DNA of 64,000 bases from Dipteris shenzhenensis (taxonomy: Eukaryota > Polypodiophyta > Polypodiopsida > Gleicheniales): NCBI GenBank assembly GCA_047967505.1, contig CM106538.1; one strand, given 5' to 3'. The position numbers and the translations under genes were made by a program. The notes beneath the pieces were generated by a model, which saw only the letters and a program-made list of their open reading frames with translations, ran no database searches and was not told the DNA's origin. Positions 32,103 through 42,265 of this stretch are shown here, in pieces (positions within the stretch are counted from its first letter, which is position 1; each line of letters starts with the position of its first letter).

Positions 32103-33248
32103 ATGCCTCCAAAAAAACATGGTCATGCACTAGATGCACCACAAAATTATGTTACTACAATTGAATATCCTATTAAGTAGAATTGCACAATATGTGGAAA
32201 ATAGCTCATAGGATCAAGCACTAGGATTTGATCTCACTTCTTAGGAGACCCCAAAAATTTGATTGGGAAGTGTACTGACGGAGGCACTGAAGGGATTCTA
32301 CGAAAACTAGGAGGACAAAAAAGTGTCGAGCACATGATAGATAAGTTATTGTGCATGGAGAATCCCTAAGTGAGGCATCTATGCAAGACTATGACCAAAT
32401 ATCCTTTGAAGCTTCTTTTAAACACAATGGGATGAAAAATCCCAACAAGACATCTTTGAAGTGATATGTCGTATTGGATGTCCTTTGAATATGGTTCTAA
32501 GTCCCCATTGGAAAAATACAATGGCCTTTGTCGCAAGAGCAGGTGTTTCATTTACTATGCCATCTTACCACGTTGTGCGAGATGACATGTTGGATAAGTA
32601 CTATGATAAGATGAGAAGAGATGCATCAGATTGTGTATGATGGCATGGATAAGACTATTTGCACCGATATGGATGGAAGAATGTGACAATGACTCTTGTC
32701 ACCTTCAAAGGTGAGGCACTCCATCTTTCAGTCGATACAAGTGGCCAAGCAAAGACAGGAGAGTATGTTGCTGAACAATGCCAAAAAGTAATTGAAGAGG
32801 TGGGGCAGCAAAATGTGATTCAAGTCACCACAAACAATGAAAATAAGTGTAGAAAAGCTGGAAAGATGATAAGTAAATATATCCACAATGATTTGGGCCT
32901 CACCATGCTCTTGTCATTGTCTCGACCTAGTACTCAAGGATTGGTACAAGAACTCCGAGATAGTTTTTTAAGATTCCCATTGATGAGGGCTGAAAGATGG
33001 TACTGTATTTTCTTAATCATGAAATATTTTTTGGCATATTTAGAAACCACCAAGATCCATTGTATAGGATGGAACTTTTAAAGCCTAGCAAGACACACTT
33101 TGGTATGAACTATATTGCATTAGAGTGCTTGTTAAAGTTGTAGGATGTTATTACCGAAATATTCTATAGTGCATAGTTAACATTGCGGATAGTTGAATAT
33201 CACACGGCCAACTTTTGCATGGAGTATAATGAGCTCAAAAGTCAATCC
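32103..33248 (+). pseudogene. hAT transposase remnant, 5' part (BED finger, DUF659-like)
   Basis: ATG at 32103 begins MPPKKHGHALDAPQNY, followed by a BED zinc-finger arrangement (CTICGK ... TRI*SHFLGDPKNLIGKC) with TAG/TGA stops from G-to-A and C-to-T changes. After frameshifts, FARAGVSFTMPSYHVVRDD is visible. The 140-codon frame 32659-33081 reads YGWKNVTMTLVTFKGEALHLSVDTSG ... EYVAEQCQKVIEEVGQQNVIQVTTNN, the DUF659 part of plant hAT transposases. It is interrupted at 33248 by copia-4 and resumes at 37094. It would cut and paste hAT elements; this copy is dead. Confidence 0.78.
33244..33248 (+). other. TSD left, AATCC
   Basis: AATCC directly before TGTGGGGG; repeated at 37094-37098 after the 3' LTR. 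Confidence 0.92.
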
Positions 33249-33419
33249 TGTGGGGGTTAAAGGTCACTGTGCGTTAACCCTGGTTATGTACAATACTCAA
33301 ACACATATATAAATGAATGAAAAAGAAGATTAGGGTGGTTCTGCACCCACCAAAGCTTGTGTGGCTCTCTGTCTCTCTCTCTCCTTCTTCCGTTCTTGCT
33401 TCCGTTGAGAGCACTCTCA
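33249..33419 (+). repeat. 5' LTR of copia-4
   Basis: 171 bp, TGTGGGGGTTAAAGG ... GCACTCTCA, with a TATATAAA box at 33306-33313 and a (CT)n run at about 33365-33383. The length is short for copia and near the size of TRIM elements. Confidence 0.92.
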
Positions 33420-33421
33420 AC

Positions 33422-33433
33422 TGGTATCAGAGC
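33422..33433 (+). other. primer-binding site (initiator tRNA-Met)
   Basis: TGGTATCAGAGC, separated from the LTR end by AC. Confidence 0.92.
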
Positions 33434-34848
33434 CCGGGTGTCTAGCTAAGCGTGCGTGAATGCTTGAAGCTCAGTAGCTCTGTGGGAGGAAGGAGAAGCT
33501 TTGTGGGAAGCTTTGTGGGTGACTTTACTTGCATCCGAGTGTGTAGAGACCTTGGAGAAACCTTTGGAAAAGTCACTTTGGCTTTGCGAAGTGGTTTTGA
33601 GAGCCTGTTAAGTGGTTTGAAAGAAAAAGTCGTTTTTTGAGCTTTTCCCTGTTCCGTTCGACGACAGAGACTCCATATTGACTTGTAGAGGCAACTATTG
33701 CTTGCTTTTGGTGTCCACTTCACTTCAGGAGCTTGGAAACACCTCATTCTTGAATCTGGGGTCATTTCATTGGATTTCTGACTCACTATGTCAGTTCCTG
33801 CGTTTTTTTCCCGGGTGTTGGAACTCAAGTTTGGAGCAACCATTTGCAGATCTGTCAGTTCCAGTGGACTCAGGAGGTCCTAAAACTTCTATGTCATTCG
33901 CACTCCGGTGGAGTTTATAAACAGCTCTGTTTCCAAAAACGTTTTTCAGTCCGTGTGTTGGACCCAGTGATTGAGACCACGGTTTCCAAAACCGTTTGTC
34001 CCATTGCGTTCTGAACGCCCAAAAACCCCTACCTATCAGTTCTTGCGCAATTTGGTGAAGGATTTTCAGAGTTATAGATCTCTGTGTATTTGATTTCGTC
34101 TCTCTGTTATGCATTTTTCATTCTGAGGTTTTGAAACCTTAGATTTATGCCACATGGCAGTGGATAAGTGTTGACTCCCATTTCTCACTCATCGGTTGGG
34201 ATTTTGGAGTTCTGGCAGAAGAGAGATATTTGCAGATTTTCTTGTTGAGTCCGATTATGCAATGGCGCCCATGTTTTGAGGCATCTCAGGTTCTATTATC
34301 AGTAGCGCTCATTACCGTGGGACTATGATTTCTTGAGCATACCTTATGCAGATCACTCTTGTTGCAGTTTGAGCAGTGTGCGCTCATTTGTGGTGTGCAT
34401 TGGGTTGCAGTGGATGATTTATAGGCCATTTGGATGCATTGCGGTCCTCATTGAATGCACTGATAGGCCCAAATTGCCTTGTGGGATGCTATTTTTATGG
34501 ACGCTTTGCACATGGATGCTATTTTAAGCTGAGGGATAGCTTTGACACATTGCAGGTGATGCACTGATAGTGCTATGCTCTCTTGGATGAGATATTATTG
34601 ATGCATATGCCAGTGGACGGTGTTTATGCTTGAGTCATTTGGCACTTATTGGCATTTTCTTTTGGGTCAAATTTGGTCATATGGATGCATAGTATATGCA
34701 CATGAGTCAGATGCATCTTTTGATGCTTTGAGCTTTGAGTTTTGGTGACATTTCACTCTATTGTGGCATACACATTTGGGTGCACCTGGTATTTGGTGTG
34801 ATTCTCTCTTGCAGGCACTAGCATTTGGGATTTTGTTTCATTTGCATC
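33434..34848 (+). other. leader of copia-4
   Basis: 1.4 kb without a recognisable frame. At about 34732-34756 the string GAGCTTTGAGTTTTGGTGA is shared with 12117-12136 of copia-3, an otherwise unrelated element. Confidence 0.6.
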
Positions 34849-35586
34849 ATGGCATCCTCTTCCATGTCTGAAAAGGAGTTTTTCAGCATTAAAAAGTTTG
34901 ATGGGACAAACTTTTCTTTGTGGAAAGAACAAATAAGGGATGTGGTTATTCAAAAGAAGCAGATTAAACCCTTGGCATGTATTGAAGCTAAGCCTGCAGA
35001 TATGTCTGAGGATGATTGGAATGAGTTGGATGCATTAGCAAAGTCTACTATTAGACTTCATCTTGCAGAGTCAGTTTATTTCACAGTAGTAAATGAGCAG
35101 ACTACGGAAGATTTGTGGAAGAAACTGTGTGCCACTTATGAGAAGGAAACTGCCTCTAATAAAGTTTACCTCATGAAGAGGTTGTTTGAGCTACAGATGA
35201 AGGAAGGGGTCTCCATTGCTTCTCACTTGAATGAATTCAATATTATTTTCAGCCAACTTCAGGCTCAGAAAATGAATTTTGATGCGGAGACTAAGGCAAT
35301 AATTCTCTTATGTTCATTGCCATCCTCATGGGATACCTTCCGTACAGCTGTTAGTAACTCTGCACCTGGTGGAGTATTGAAATTTGATGATGTTGTGGGT
35401 AGCTTGTTGGCTGAGGAGATTAGACGGAAGTCTATGGATGGCAACAAGCAGGATGCAGCCTTAAATGTGCAAAGGGGCAAATCACAGTTCAGGGGGAAGT
35501 CCCAAGAAAGAGGGAAGTCTCGTAGCAAATCCAGGGCACGGAACATTGAGTGTTACACTTTGATGAGATATTCTCTCCGGTTGTGA
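34849..35586 (+). CDS. copia-4 Gag (245 codons, C-terminally truncated)
   Basis: ATG at 34849 (CATCATGGCA, good plant context) was preferred to an upstream TTG. It opens MASSSMSEKEFFSIKKFDGTNFSLWKEQIRDVV, the copia Gag domain (KFDGTNF..W). LWKKLCATYEKETASNKVYLMKRLFELQM, HLNEFNIIFSQL and LLCSLPSSWDTF follow. The tail is basic (RGKSQFRGKSQERGKSRSKSR) and stops at NIECY, which would have been the first Cys of the zinc knuckle. The last ten residues come from out-of-frame RT sequence after the deletion. It is probably able to form particles but lacks the RNA-binding knuckle. No stops. Confidence 0.88.
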   Translation: MASSSMSEKEFFSIKKFDGTNFSLWKEQIRDVVIQKKQIKPLACIEAKPADMSEDDWNELDALAKSTIRLHLAESVYFTVVNEQTTEDLWKKLCATYEKETASNKVYLMKRLFELQMKEGVSIASHLNEFNIIFSQLQAQKMNFDAETKAIILLCSLPSSWDTFRTAVSNSAPGGVLKFDDVVGSLLAEEIRRKSMDGNKQDAALNVQRGKSQFRGKSQERGKSRSKSRARNIECYTLMRYSLRL

Positions 35587-36869
35587 AGATGACCACACTT
35601 AGATGCATGCTTGGACTAGTGGCAGTAGAGGATATGGAGCTTATGCAAATGGATGTCAAGACAGCTTTCTTGCATGGGGATTTGCATGAGGAAATTTACA
35701 TGGTGCAGCCGGAAGGCTTTGAAGAAAAGGGCAAAGAGCATTTAGTTTGCAAGCTAAAGAAGAGTCTCTATGGTCTTAAGCAAGTGCCTAGAGAATGGTA
35801 TCAGAAGTTTGATGCTTTCATTCGGTCCCAGGGTTTTAGAAGGAGTGAAATTGATCACTGCCTCTACACTAAAAGGGCTAAGGATAGTAGCCTGATAATC
35901 CTGGCACTATATGTGGATGATATGCTATTGGCTAGCAAGAATACTTATGAGCCAGATGCATTAAAGGCCAAGTTGCATGAGGCCTTTGATATGAAGGATT
36001 TGGGACTTGCAGGCCATATTCTTGGTATGCGCATCACGCGTGATCGGAGTAGGAAACTCCTTTGGCTTTCACAAAAAGAGTATGTTACAAAAGTATTGCA
36101 GCATTTCAATATGGAGGGGGGGAAGGCAGTGAGTACTCCATTGCCTCCATATGTGAAACTGAGTCATACAGATAGTCCCAAATCAGATGAGGAGAGGGCC
36201 ATGATGGCCAAGGTTCCTTATGCATCAGTGGTTGGGAGTCTTATGTATGCTATGATAGCTACTAGACCAGACATTGCATTTGCAGTGGGAGTTGTTAGCC
36301 GGTATATGGCTAATCCAGGAAAGAGGCATTGGGAGGCAGTTAAGTGCATCATGAGGTACATGAAGGGTACCAAGGAGATGTGCATCTGCTTTGGTAAAGG
36401 AGACATGCGTGTACTTGGGTACACAGATTCAGACTATGCAGGGCATGTGGATAGTAGGAGATCCACTTCTGGTTATGTGTTCACCTTTGCAGGTGGTGCA
36501 GTGTCGTGGATGTCTCACGCACAGAAGTGCGTTGCTTTGTCTACCACAGAGGCTGAGTATGTTGCAGCCACAGAGGGTTGCAAGGAGGCTATATGGCTTG
36601 ATCAGCTAGTGGGAGATTTGGGGATTCATACAGGTGTACCGACATTGCATAGTGATTCCATGAGTGCTATTCAGCTAGCACGGAATCCGGTCTTTCATGA
36701 AAAGACCAAACACATTGAGGTCAGGTACCATTTCATCAGGGAGGTACTTGAGGACAAGCGCATAGAGCTTGTCAAGGTTCATACAGATGATAACCCTACA
36801 GATATGCTGACGAAGAGTCTACCTAGTCAGCGGTTTGAGTATTGTCGTGTATTGATGGGCATTGGATAG
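35559..36869 (+). CDS. copia-4 truncated RT plus intact RNase H
   Basis: The frame is open for about 435 codons after the deletion junction. It begins at DEIFSPVVKMTTLRCML, so about the first 80 residues of RT (fingers region) are absent. Motif A QMDVKTAFLHGDLHEEIYM, SLYGLKQVPREWYQKFD and motif C LALYVDDMLLAS are intact. RNase H (GYTDSDYAGHVDSRRSTSGY, LSTTEAEYVAATEGCKEAIWL, HSDSMSAIQLA, KTKHIEVRYHFIRE) keeps its catalytic acidic residues and ends at TAG 36867-36869. No native start codon remains, so translation would need an internal or fused start. Confidence 0.87.
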   Translation, partial: FDEIFSPVVKMTTLRCMLGLVAVEDMELMQMDVKTAFLHGDLHEEIYMVQPEGFEEKGKEHLVCKLKKSLYGLKQVPREWYQKFDAFIRSQGFRRSEIDHCLYTKRAKDSSLIILALYVDDMLLASKNTYEPDALKAKLHEAFDMKDLGLAGHILGMRITRDRSRKLLWLSQKEYVTKVLQHFNMEGGKAVSTPLPPYVKLSHTDSPKSDEERAMMAKVPYASVVGSLMYAMIATRPDIAFAVGVVSRYMANPGKRHWEAVKCIMRYMKGTKEMCICFGKGDMRVLGYTDSDYAGHVDSRRSTSGYVFTFAGGAVSWMSHAQKCVALSTTEAEYVAATEGCKEAIWLDQLVGDLGIHTGVPTLHSDSMSAIQLARNPVFHEKTKHIEVRYHFIREVLEDKRIELVKVHTDDNPTDMLTKSLPSQRFEYCRVLMGIG

Positions 36870-36911
36870 TATGCTCACTAGTTGTTCTCTCTTAAAGGCA
36901 CATTGTCCTTT

Positions 36912-36922
36912 AAGTGGGAGGT
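36912..36922 (+). other. polypurine tract of copia-4
   Basis: AAGTGGGAGGT directly precedes the 3' LTR. Confidence 0.8.
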
Positions 36923-37093
36923 TGTGGGGGTTAAAGGTCACTGTGCCTTAACCCCGGTTATGTACAATACTCAAACACATATATAAATGAATGAAAAAGA
37001 AGATTAGGGTGGTTCTGCACCCACCAAAACTTGCGTGGCTCTCTGTCTCTCTCTCTCCTTCTTCCGTTCTTGCTTCCGTTGAGAGCACTCTCA
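36923..37093 (+). repeat. 3' LTR of copia-4
   Basis: 171 bp; the four differences from the 5' LTR are one G/C and three transitions. AATCC follows. Confidence 0.92.
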
Positions 37094-37740
37094 AATCCAT
37101 TTCCCCTAGCTTTTGGAAGAGGATTTTAGATGCAGTAGAGGTAATGAAGCCCATTTGGAATGCCATTCATAAATTAGATGTCAAATGATCAAGTATAGGA
37201 AATGCCTACATGGCTTGATGGACTGTTGAACGTGACATACTGAAGGAAGGAGACAGCAAAATGAGAGCCATTACACGTTGGCCAAATGTCAACTACTAAT
37301 GAATTTGTCTGTAAATGGTGGACTCAAGCTCACAACTCAATGCACTGTGCTAGTCATGTATTGGATGAGTCAATGGTGGGAATATCATCCTGAAACTAAT
37401 GCAAAGACTATGAAAACTGGGCATGCATTGTTGGCTACTCTCTTTGAGGACAATAATGAGTATGTAGCAGCCATCAGGGAGTTATCATTCTTTAGAAACA
37501 AGGAAGGATTATTTACAAATGTCAAGATACAACAATTGGCAAAGAACATGACTACATGGAGATGGTTGGAAATTGTTGAGGCATTGACACCTCACTTGTA
37601 AACATTAGCCTTGAAATTTATCCCACAAAGTTGGTGGCTGAAACTCTTCCTGGTCCTTTGCATGATGCTCCAATACTAGAGGTTGCTCAACCTGCAAATC
37701 TAATGATAGTGAAAGTATCGATGCTGAAGCTTAATCGATA
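37094..37740 (+). pseudogene. hAT transposase remnant, 3' part
   Basis: Resumes after the AATCC duplication with SFWKRILDAVEVMKPIWNAIHKLD, then a decayed stretch. The frame 37278-37601 includes MSQWWEYHPETNAKTMKTGHALLATLF and AAIRELSFFRNKEGLFTNVKIQQLAKNMTTWRWLEIV, reminiscent of the helical C-terminal half and dimerisation region of hAT transposases. Together with 32103-33248 it forms one interrupted pseudogene. No terminal inverted repeat was found. Confidence 0.6.
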
Positions 37741-37806
37741 TTTACTATAATTTATATACTTTTACAGTCTTTTAATTAAGTTAAAAATCATGAGTTTTCT
37801 TTTTCA

Positions 37807-38250
37807 TGCAAATTACAATATCGTTGCCATAGAGTTCAATTTCAAAAAAATACATTGTCACACATTAAAGTGTTTTTTTTTTTGGCTGAAAAAACATTTT
37901 GTATTAAGGAAAATTTAGTCTCAAATGAGACAATTACAATGTAGCCATATACTCCTCAACTTTAAGGATTGAAACTCAAAATTTCCTTAGCACCATTGTG
38001 AGCGGTGAACCGCACGAACAGCCACAAAACCTTTTCATTTAAGATAGGGGCAGTTACAGTTGTAGTGTAAAGTATGACCTCTTTACCTAATGTGAATTAT
38101 AGTACCATTCCCATAGAGTTTAGTTTAAAAAAAATACATCGGCACATAGTAGAGTTACAAAAAACATCTCTTAAAAAGCAGGGCATCTCCTCAACCCATC
38201 CCTTAGGTTCGTACAGGCGGTGAACCACACAAATAGCCATAGTGATGGCA
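37807..38250. repeat. diverged two-copy direct repeat with T-tract insertion
   Basis: CCATAGAGTT...AAAAAAATACAT...CACA occurs at about 37826-37865 and again at about 38109-38148. Both copies are followed by GGCGGTGAACC or AGCGGTGAACC (about 38007 and 38217). Copy one has extra sequence starting with a run of 12 T (37873), possibly a retroposed insertion. Confidence 0.65.
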
Positions 38251-38679
38251 ATTGTGTAGTAGCACCATGAAGAGGCCATACAAAAGGATGATAAGAATAA
38301 TGGACCCAAAGCATGAGAGGAGGATTGCAAGCATGGTGAACAAATCTAAAAGTACACAAATCTGATGTTTAAAAATGCAACCCTAAACCACTTCATATAC
38401 ACTTAAACCAACTTTCAACTAATGTGATATGATGTATTAGAAGCACTTCGAAATGCAACACACAAACCACTTTATTTATGTGTAAACAAACTTTCAATTA
38501 GTATGATTTGACAAAGACTACATTAGAGAATTTGAGAGCACAATGGACATATGAAAAATTAAAACAATAGGCAAGAAAGTTAGCTTCACATTAATAAATA
38601 CATATTTGCATGAGTATTCAATAAAGTTATCTACAATCCACACTTTGCGACCTAGCAGTTAGCCAATAAGTTTCCCCAA

Positions 38680-39842
38680 TGCCAAGTGTATCGTACAACT
38701 CACGTGCCACTAGTGTATTACATGCTACACATGCACTTCTTGTTTTCAATTGTCCACAAGGCACACCAAGTGAAAAAAATGATGGCACAACAACACATAG
38801 TACTGAGTGGCTGTATCAAAGAGATCTTGTCAAATAGGATACAAAGGTCCTTCAGGCACATATGTGATAGGAAAAGGAAGGGTGGATGGCTTGCGAGTAG
38901 CTAGGTCAATGAAGTCAGGATCTATATCTTGGATGGCTCTGCCCACATTTATATGTTGAAGGGCTTGTTGCACATCCCTAACTTACCGATGGTAAGTAGT
39001 GGCAATGAGTTTGTAATCAGAGCACATTCTTAGTTTTCGGTGTGCTCCCTCTATGCGCAAGCAAGATGTTCAGCTGTTTGACCTCTCACTTGAGATGCTC
39101 CTTCTCACTCAAAACATTTTGATGCTCGTGCACTGCATCTTGGACAATTAATGGTGTCAAGGTGAGTTCTTTTCTACAAGTGCCATGAGCAGGTGCTACT
39201 ACTCCCTCTTCCACGTTCATGAAAACTTCAAAATGTGTAGACAATATAAAAGTGAACCTCAAACCTAACTCACAAATAGATTGAAACAAAAATCACAATA
39301 GATGGTGGAAATTTCTATCTGAGGATGGACTTCCAATGTCTAAAGGTAGTGATGCAACCACACGAACTAGTGGAGGTGCACTCCATGCAAGCTCATCTGT
39401 TTGCGGCTTGTCAGCAAAGTCCACAAGATGACGGGAAGCTAACCCAACACAAATTTTGTATAGAACATCTTCACAAAGTATTGTTGAATACAACTATGTG
39501 GTGATCTTACTACACCATCTCATAAAGAAAACATGCATTCTCATGCATAGCTTGGTGTGTGCATTGTTTTATGGGCCATCTCTCATGGGCCCATTGAGAG
39601 ACTCTCCACACCGACGGCAACTACTCAATGATGATAGCCTCATGAATGTCTCTCACTTTCCAACCATTCGAGTCATGGTAGGAGCTTTCTTGTGCAACTG
39701 CAACCGCCTCTGCCCTCCTACTCTCGTGCCATGTAGCATCGATGATGTCCATTAAGTACTTCATTGCACTTTTTGAGCAAGATTCTTGGCCTTGGGCCTC
39801 AAAGGTAGCTTGTGTATATGGTGTGTGTGAGGACAATGCCAT
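38680..39842 (-). pseudogene. possible decayed multi-exon gene, family unknown
   Basis: The minus strand has several frames that look coding but share no known family. They include KYLMDIIDATWHESRRAEAV (39842-39621), RHLVDFADKPQTDELAW (39493-39293), VQDAVHEHQNVLSEKEHLK (39289-39086, coiled-coil-like) and HINVGRAIQDIDPDFIDLA near 38930-38990. They are separated by stops and shifts that could be introns or decay. The assignment is weak and no function is proposed. Confidence 0.25.
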
Positions 39843-40485
39843 ATTGCATAAAACTGACAGAAGCCTAGCGGTAGCATAAAATTTATAGAAAATACCATGA
39901 AAACCATGAAATTGGTGTGTAGAATGAGGAGTTTCTATCCGAGTAGGCTTGAATGAAATAACACAACATAATTAGCTACACATGAGCATGTTGAATGAAA
40001 TGTAATTAGAAACACGTGAAGCATCCATTCCTAGTTCTCGAATGCGTAAGATGAAATTTTGAGCGGGCTTGAATGAAATAACATAGCACAATTAACAAAG
40101 ATGGAATTGTGATTGCTGCTCATGCACATTATTTATTGAAGGTGGAGTTTTGATTGATGAAAAGAGCATGTAGGACTTAACATTTGCAAAATAGTGGACT
40201 TACATTGTGAAAGGACTTACATTGATGAAGTAAAATTTTGTACAACCCAAAGAGTTTCATTTCAAATCCAAAGTGTAGTAAAATCTTCATCTCTTTTGTG
40301 GGTTGCAAAGCCTCTTCTTCATTGGCCATGTGTGCATGGATTTTATTCAAATTTTAGTCCATGGAGGCACATGCCTTGAGGTTGTCGTGCATAAATTTAT
40401 TTTTTCAATCAAGCGAGGGTCTCACTACAATGTCATTCTTAGTGATATTTTGACCATACTGATCAGCATCATAAATTAATTTGGT

Positions 40486-40490
40486 GATTT
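40486..40490 (+). other. TSD left, GATTT
   Basis: GATTT directly before the LTR end TGACAAAA; the same bases follow the other LTR at 47438-47442. Confidence 0.92.
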
Positions 40491-40747
40491 TGACAAAATA
40501 TGAAGAGGGGAGAGGAGAAGAGTGGAGATGAGGAGAGAGGGCACAGCTAGAGAGCACACCACAAATGACTAACTGTACACTAGATTTGGTTGAAAAAATA
40601 GAATATATACAAACCCTTTTAGGGTTAGGGTTAGGGGATCTAACCCTTTCCTTTATAGCACTCTATTGGGTTAATGCTATGCACATATGATCACGTGATG
40701 GTGCTATGCACACATGATCACATGATGTTGAGCGTAAACTCTCAACA
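40491..40747 (-). repeat. 3' LTR of copia-1d
   Basis: 257 bp; plus-strand text begins TGACAAAATATGAAG and ends CTCTCAACA. It includes the TTAGGG-like motif (about 40618-40636 on the plus strand) and two U3 repeats. Confidence 0.92.
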
Positions 40748-40835
40748 CCTTCCCTCAAGATCAACATCATGAAATAGGCCTTCCCTCAAGATGATGATTC
40801 TGGGGAATCAAAGAAGAACTGAGCATTACATTCCA

Positions 40836-41414
40836 TCACACCCCTTTAATGGGAATGTCCTTCCTCTGCATCAAACCAAGAGCTAGTCGGTGTTTCTCGA
40901 ATAGCTCTTTACCGAGTGGTTTGGTAAATATGTCTGCAACATTCTCTTTGCTATCACAATGCTGTAGTGTGATTTCACCAAGTAACACTCTTTCTCTGAT
41001 GAAGTGCTCTCTGACATCAATGTGCTTTGTCTTGGAGTGATATACTGGATTCTTGGCCAATGCTTGAGCCGATTGATTATCGCAGTATATTGTTGTTGGC
41101 TTTGACTCATTAAAGTAATTTATTTCAGACAATAGTCTTCTGAGCCATATAGCCTCACATGCACCTGTAGTGAGTGCTCTATATTCTGCTTCAGTCGAAG
41201 ACAAAGAAACAGTTTGTTGTTTGTTTGACAACCATGAAAATGCATATCCTTGTGTCGATCTCCTAGTCTCATGATCTCCGGCATAGTCACTGTCATAGTA
41301 TCCATGCAACCATGGATGACTTCCTCTATATTCTATCCCAAACTGTCTTGTACCTCTGATGTATCTCAAGACTCTTTTGGCTGCATTCCAGTGAGACTGT
41401 TTTGGATTTGCCAT
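40836..41414 (-). pseudogene. copia-1d RNase H
   Basis: 192-codon frame with RYIRGTRQFGIEYRGSHPWLHGYYDSDYAGDHETRRSTQGYAF, LSSTEAEYRALTTGACEAIWL, CDNQSAQALAKN and TKHIDVREHFIRE, ending at the natural stop. An in-frame gap after STQGYAF removes the FLGQGAI segment present in copy 1c, but the acidic catalytic residues remain. It is cut off from the rest of pol by a frameshift near 41415. Confidence 0.86.
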
Positions 41415-42226
41415 AAACTGTGCTAGTGAGCTTACTACATAACAAAATATCTGGCCGTGTGATTGTCAGATATATAAGAGATCCGATGAGTTGCCTATAG
41501 TACCTATCATTGACTGTGGGCTTTTCTGAATCCTTAGTAAGTTCCAAACTCTGCTCCATGGGAGTGGCTGAAATCTTGCAATCTGCCATATGAAACTTCT
41601 TCAGGAGACTGTCAACATACTTGAGCTGACTCATGAATGTGCTATCTGAATCTCTCCAAAACTCAATTCCAAGACAATACTTGAGCTTGCTTTAAGCCGT
41701 AGAGACTTTTCTTGAGATGGCAAACCTTATTCTCCTTTCTTGGTTCAACATAACCTGCTGGTTGTTGCATGTAGACTTCCTCGCCTAAATAACCATTGAG
41801 AAATGCATTCTTGACGTGGAGCTGATACACATTCCATCTATTGAGTGTCACTAGGGATATCAAGAACCATATGGAATCCATCTTTGCTACTGGAGCATAA
41901 GTCTCATCATAGTCCTGACCATATTGTTATGCAAATCCTTTTGCAACTAATCTGGCATTGTATCTTTGAATACTTCCATTTGGATTGTACTTCACTTTGT
42001 ATACCCATTTGTTTGCTATGGCCTTCTTTCCTAGTGGAAGGTCACATAATTCCCAAGTATTATTGTTATACAAAGGATCCATTTCTTCATTCATAGCAGT
42101 TTGCCATTCTGGCTTGTCTACTGCGTCTTTGAAGTACACTGGCTCTTCTGTAGCCATGATGGTAGTCATAAGAGCATAGTTGGTGGTTTCAACTTGAATT
42201 GCTTTGCCTTTTTGAACATATGTCAA
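41326..42226 (-). pseudogene. copia-1d RT with catalytic palm deleted
   Basis: Frames 42226-41927 (NNTWELCDLPLGKKAIANKWVYK), 41881-41663 (YQLHVKNAFLNGYLGEEVYMQQPAGYVEP, KKSLYGLKQA) and 41634-41326 (MADCKISATPMEQSLELT, RQLIGSLIYLTITRPD) align with copy 1c. About 226 bp, matching 28780-29005 of copy 1c, are missing at 41680-41688. The deletion takes the YIDD box. Motif A has His for Asp (QLHVKNAFL). A stop at about 41927 separates the first two frames. Confidence 0.87.
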
Positions 42227-42265
42227 TCTGGCTGAAGGTCTGCTTTCCCTAGTGGACCGTATGAG

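Larger units (their letters stand above)
33249..37093 (+). mobile_element. copia family 4: compact, internally deleted element (3.85 kb)
   Basis: Bounded by AATCC duplications, with two 171-bp LTRs that differ at four positions. The order is LTR, two-base spacer, PBS, 1.4-kb leader, gag, truncated RT, RNase H, PPT, LTR. Protease, integrase and the first part of RT are missing, and the join lies at about 35556-35562. Both remaining frames are free of stops, unlike every other retroelement in the window. It is nested inside a hAT transposase remnant, so it is younger than that element. Mobility would need protease and integrase in trans. Confidence 0.93.
37745..40485. other. region between hAT remnant and copia-1d
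   Basis: Mostly AT-rich without a recognised gene. It contains a diverged direct repeat (37807-38250) and a possible decayed minus-strand gene (38680-39842), both listed separately. 39850-40485 shows nothing. Confidence 0.5.
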
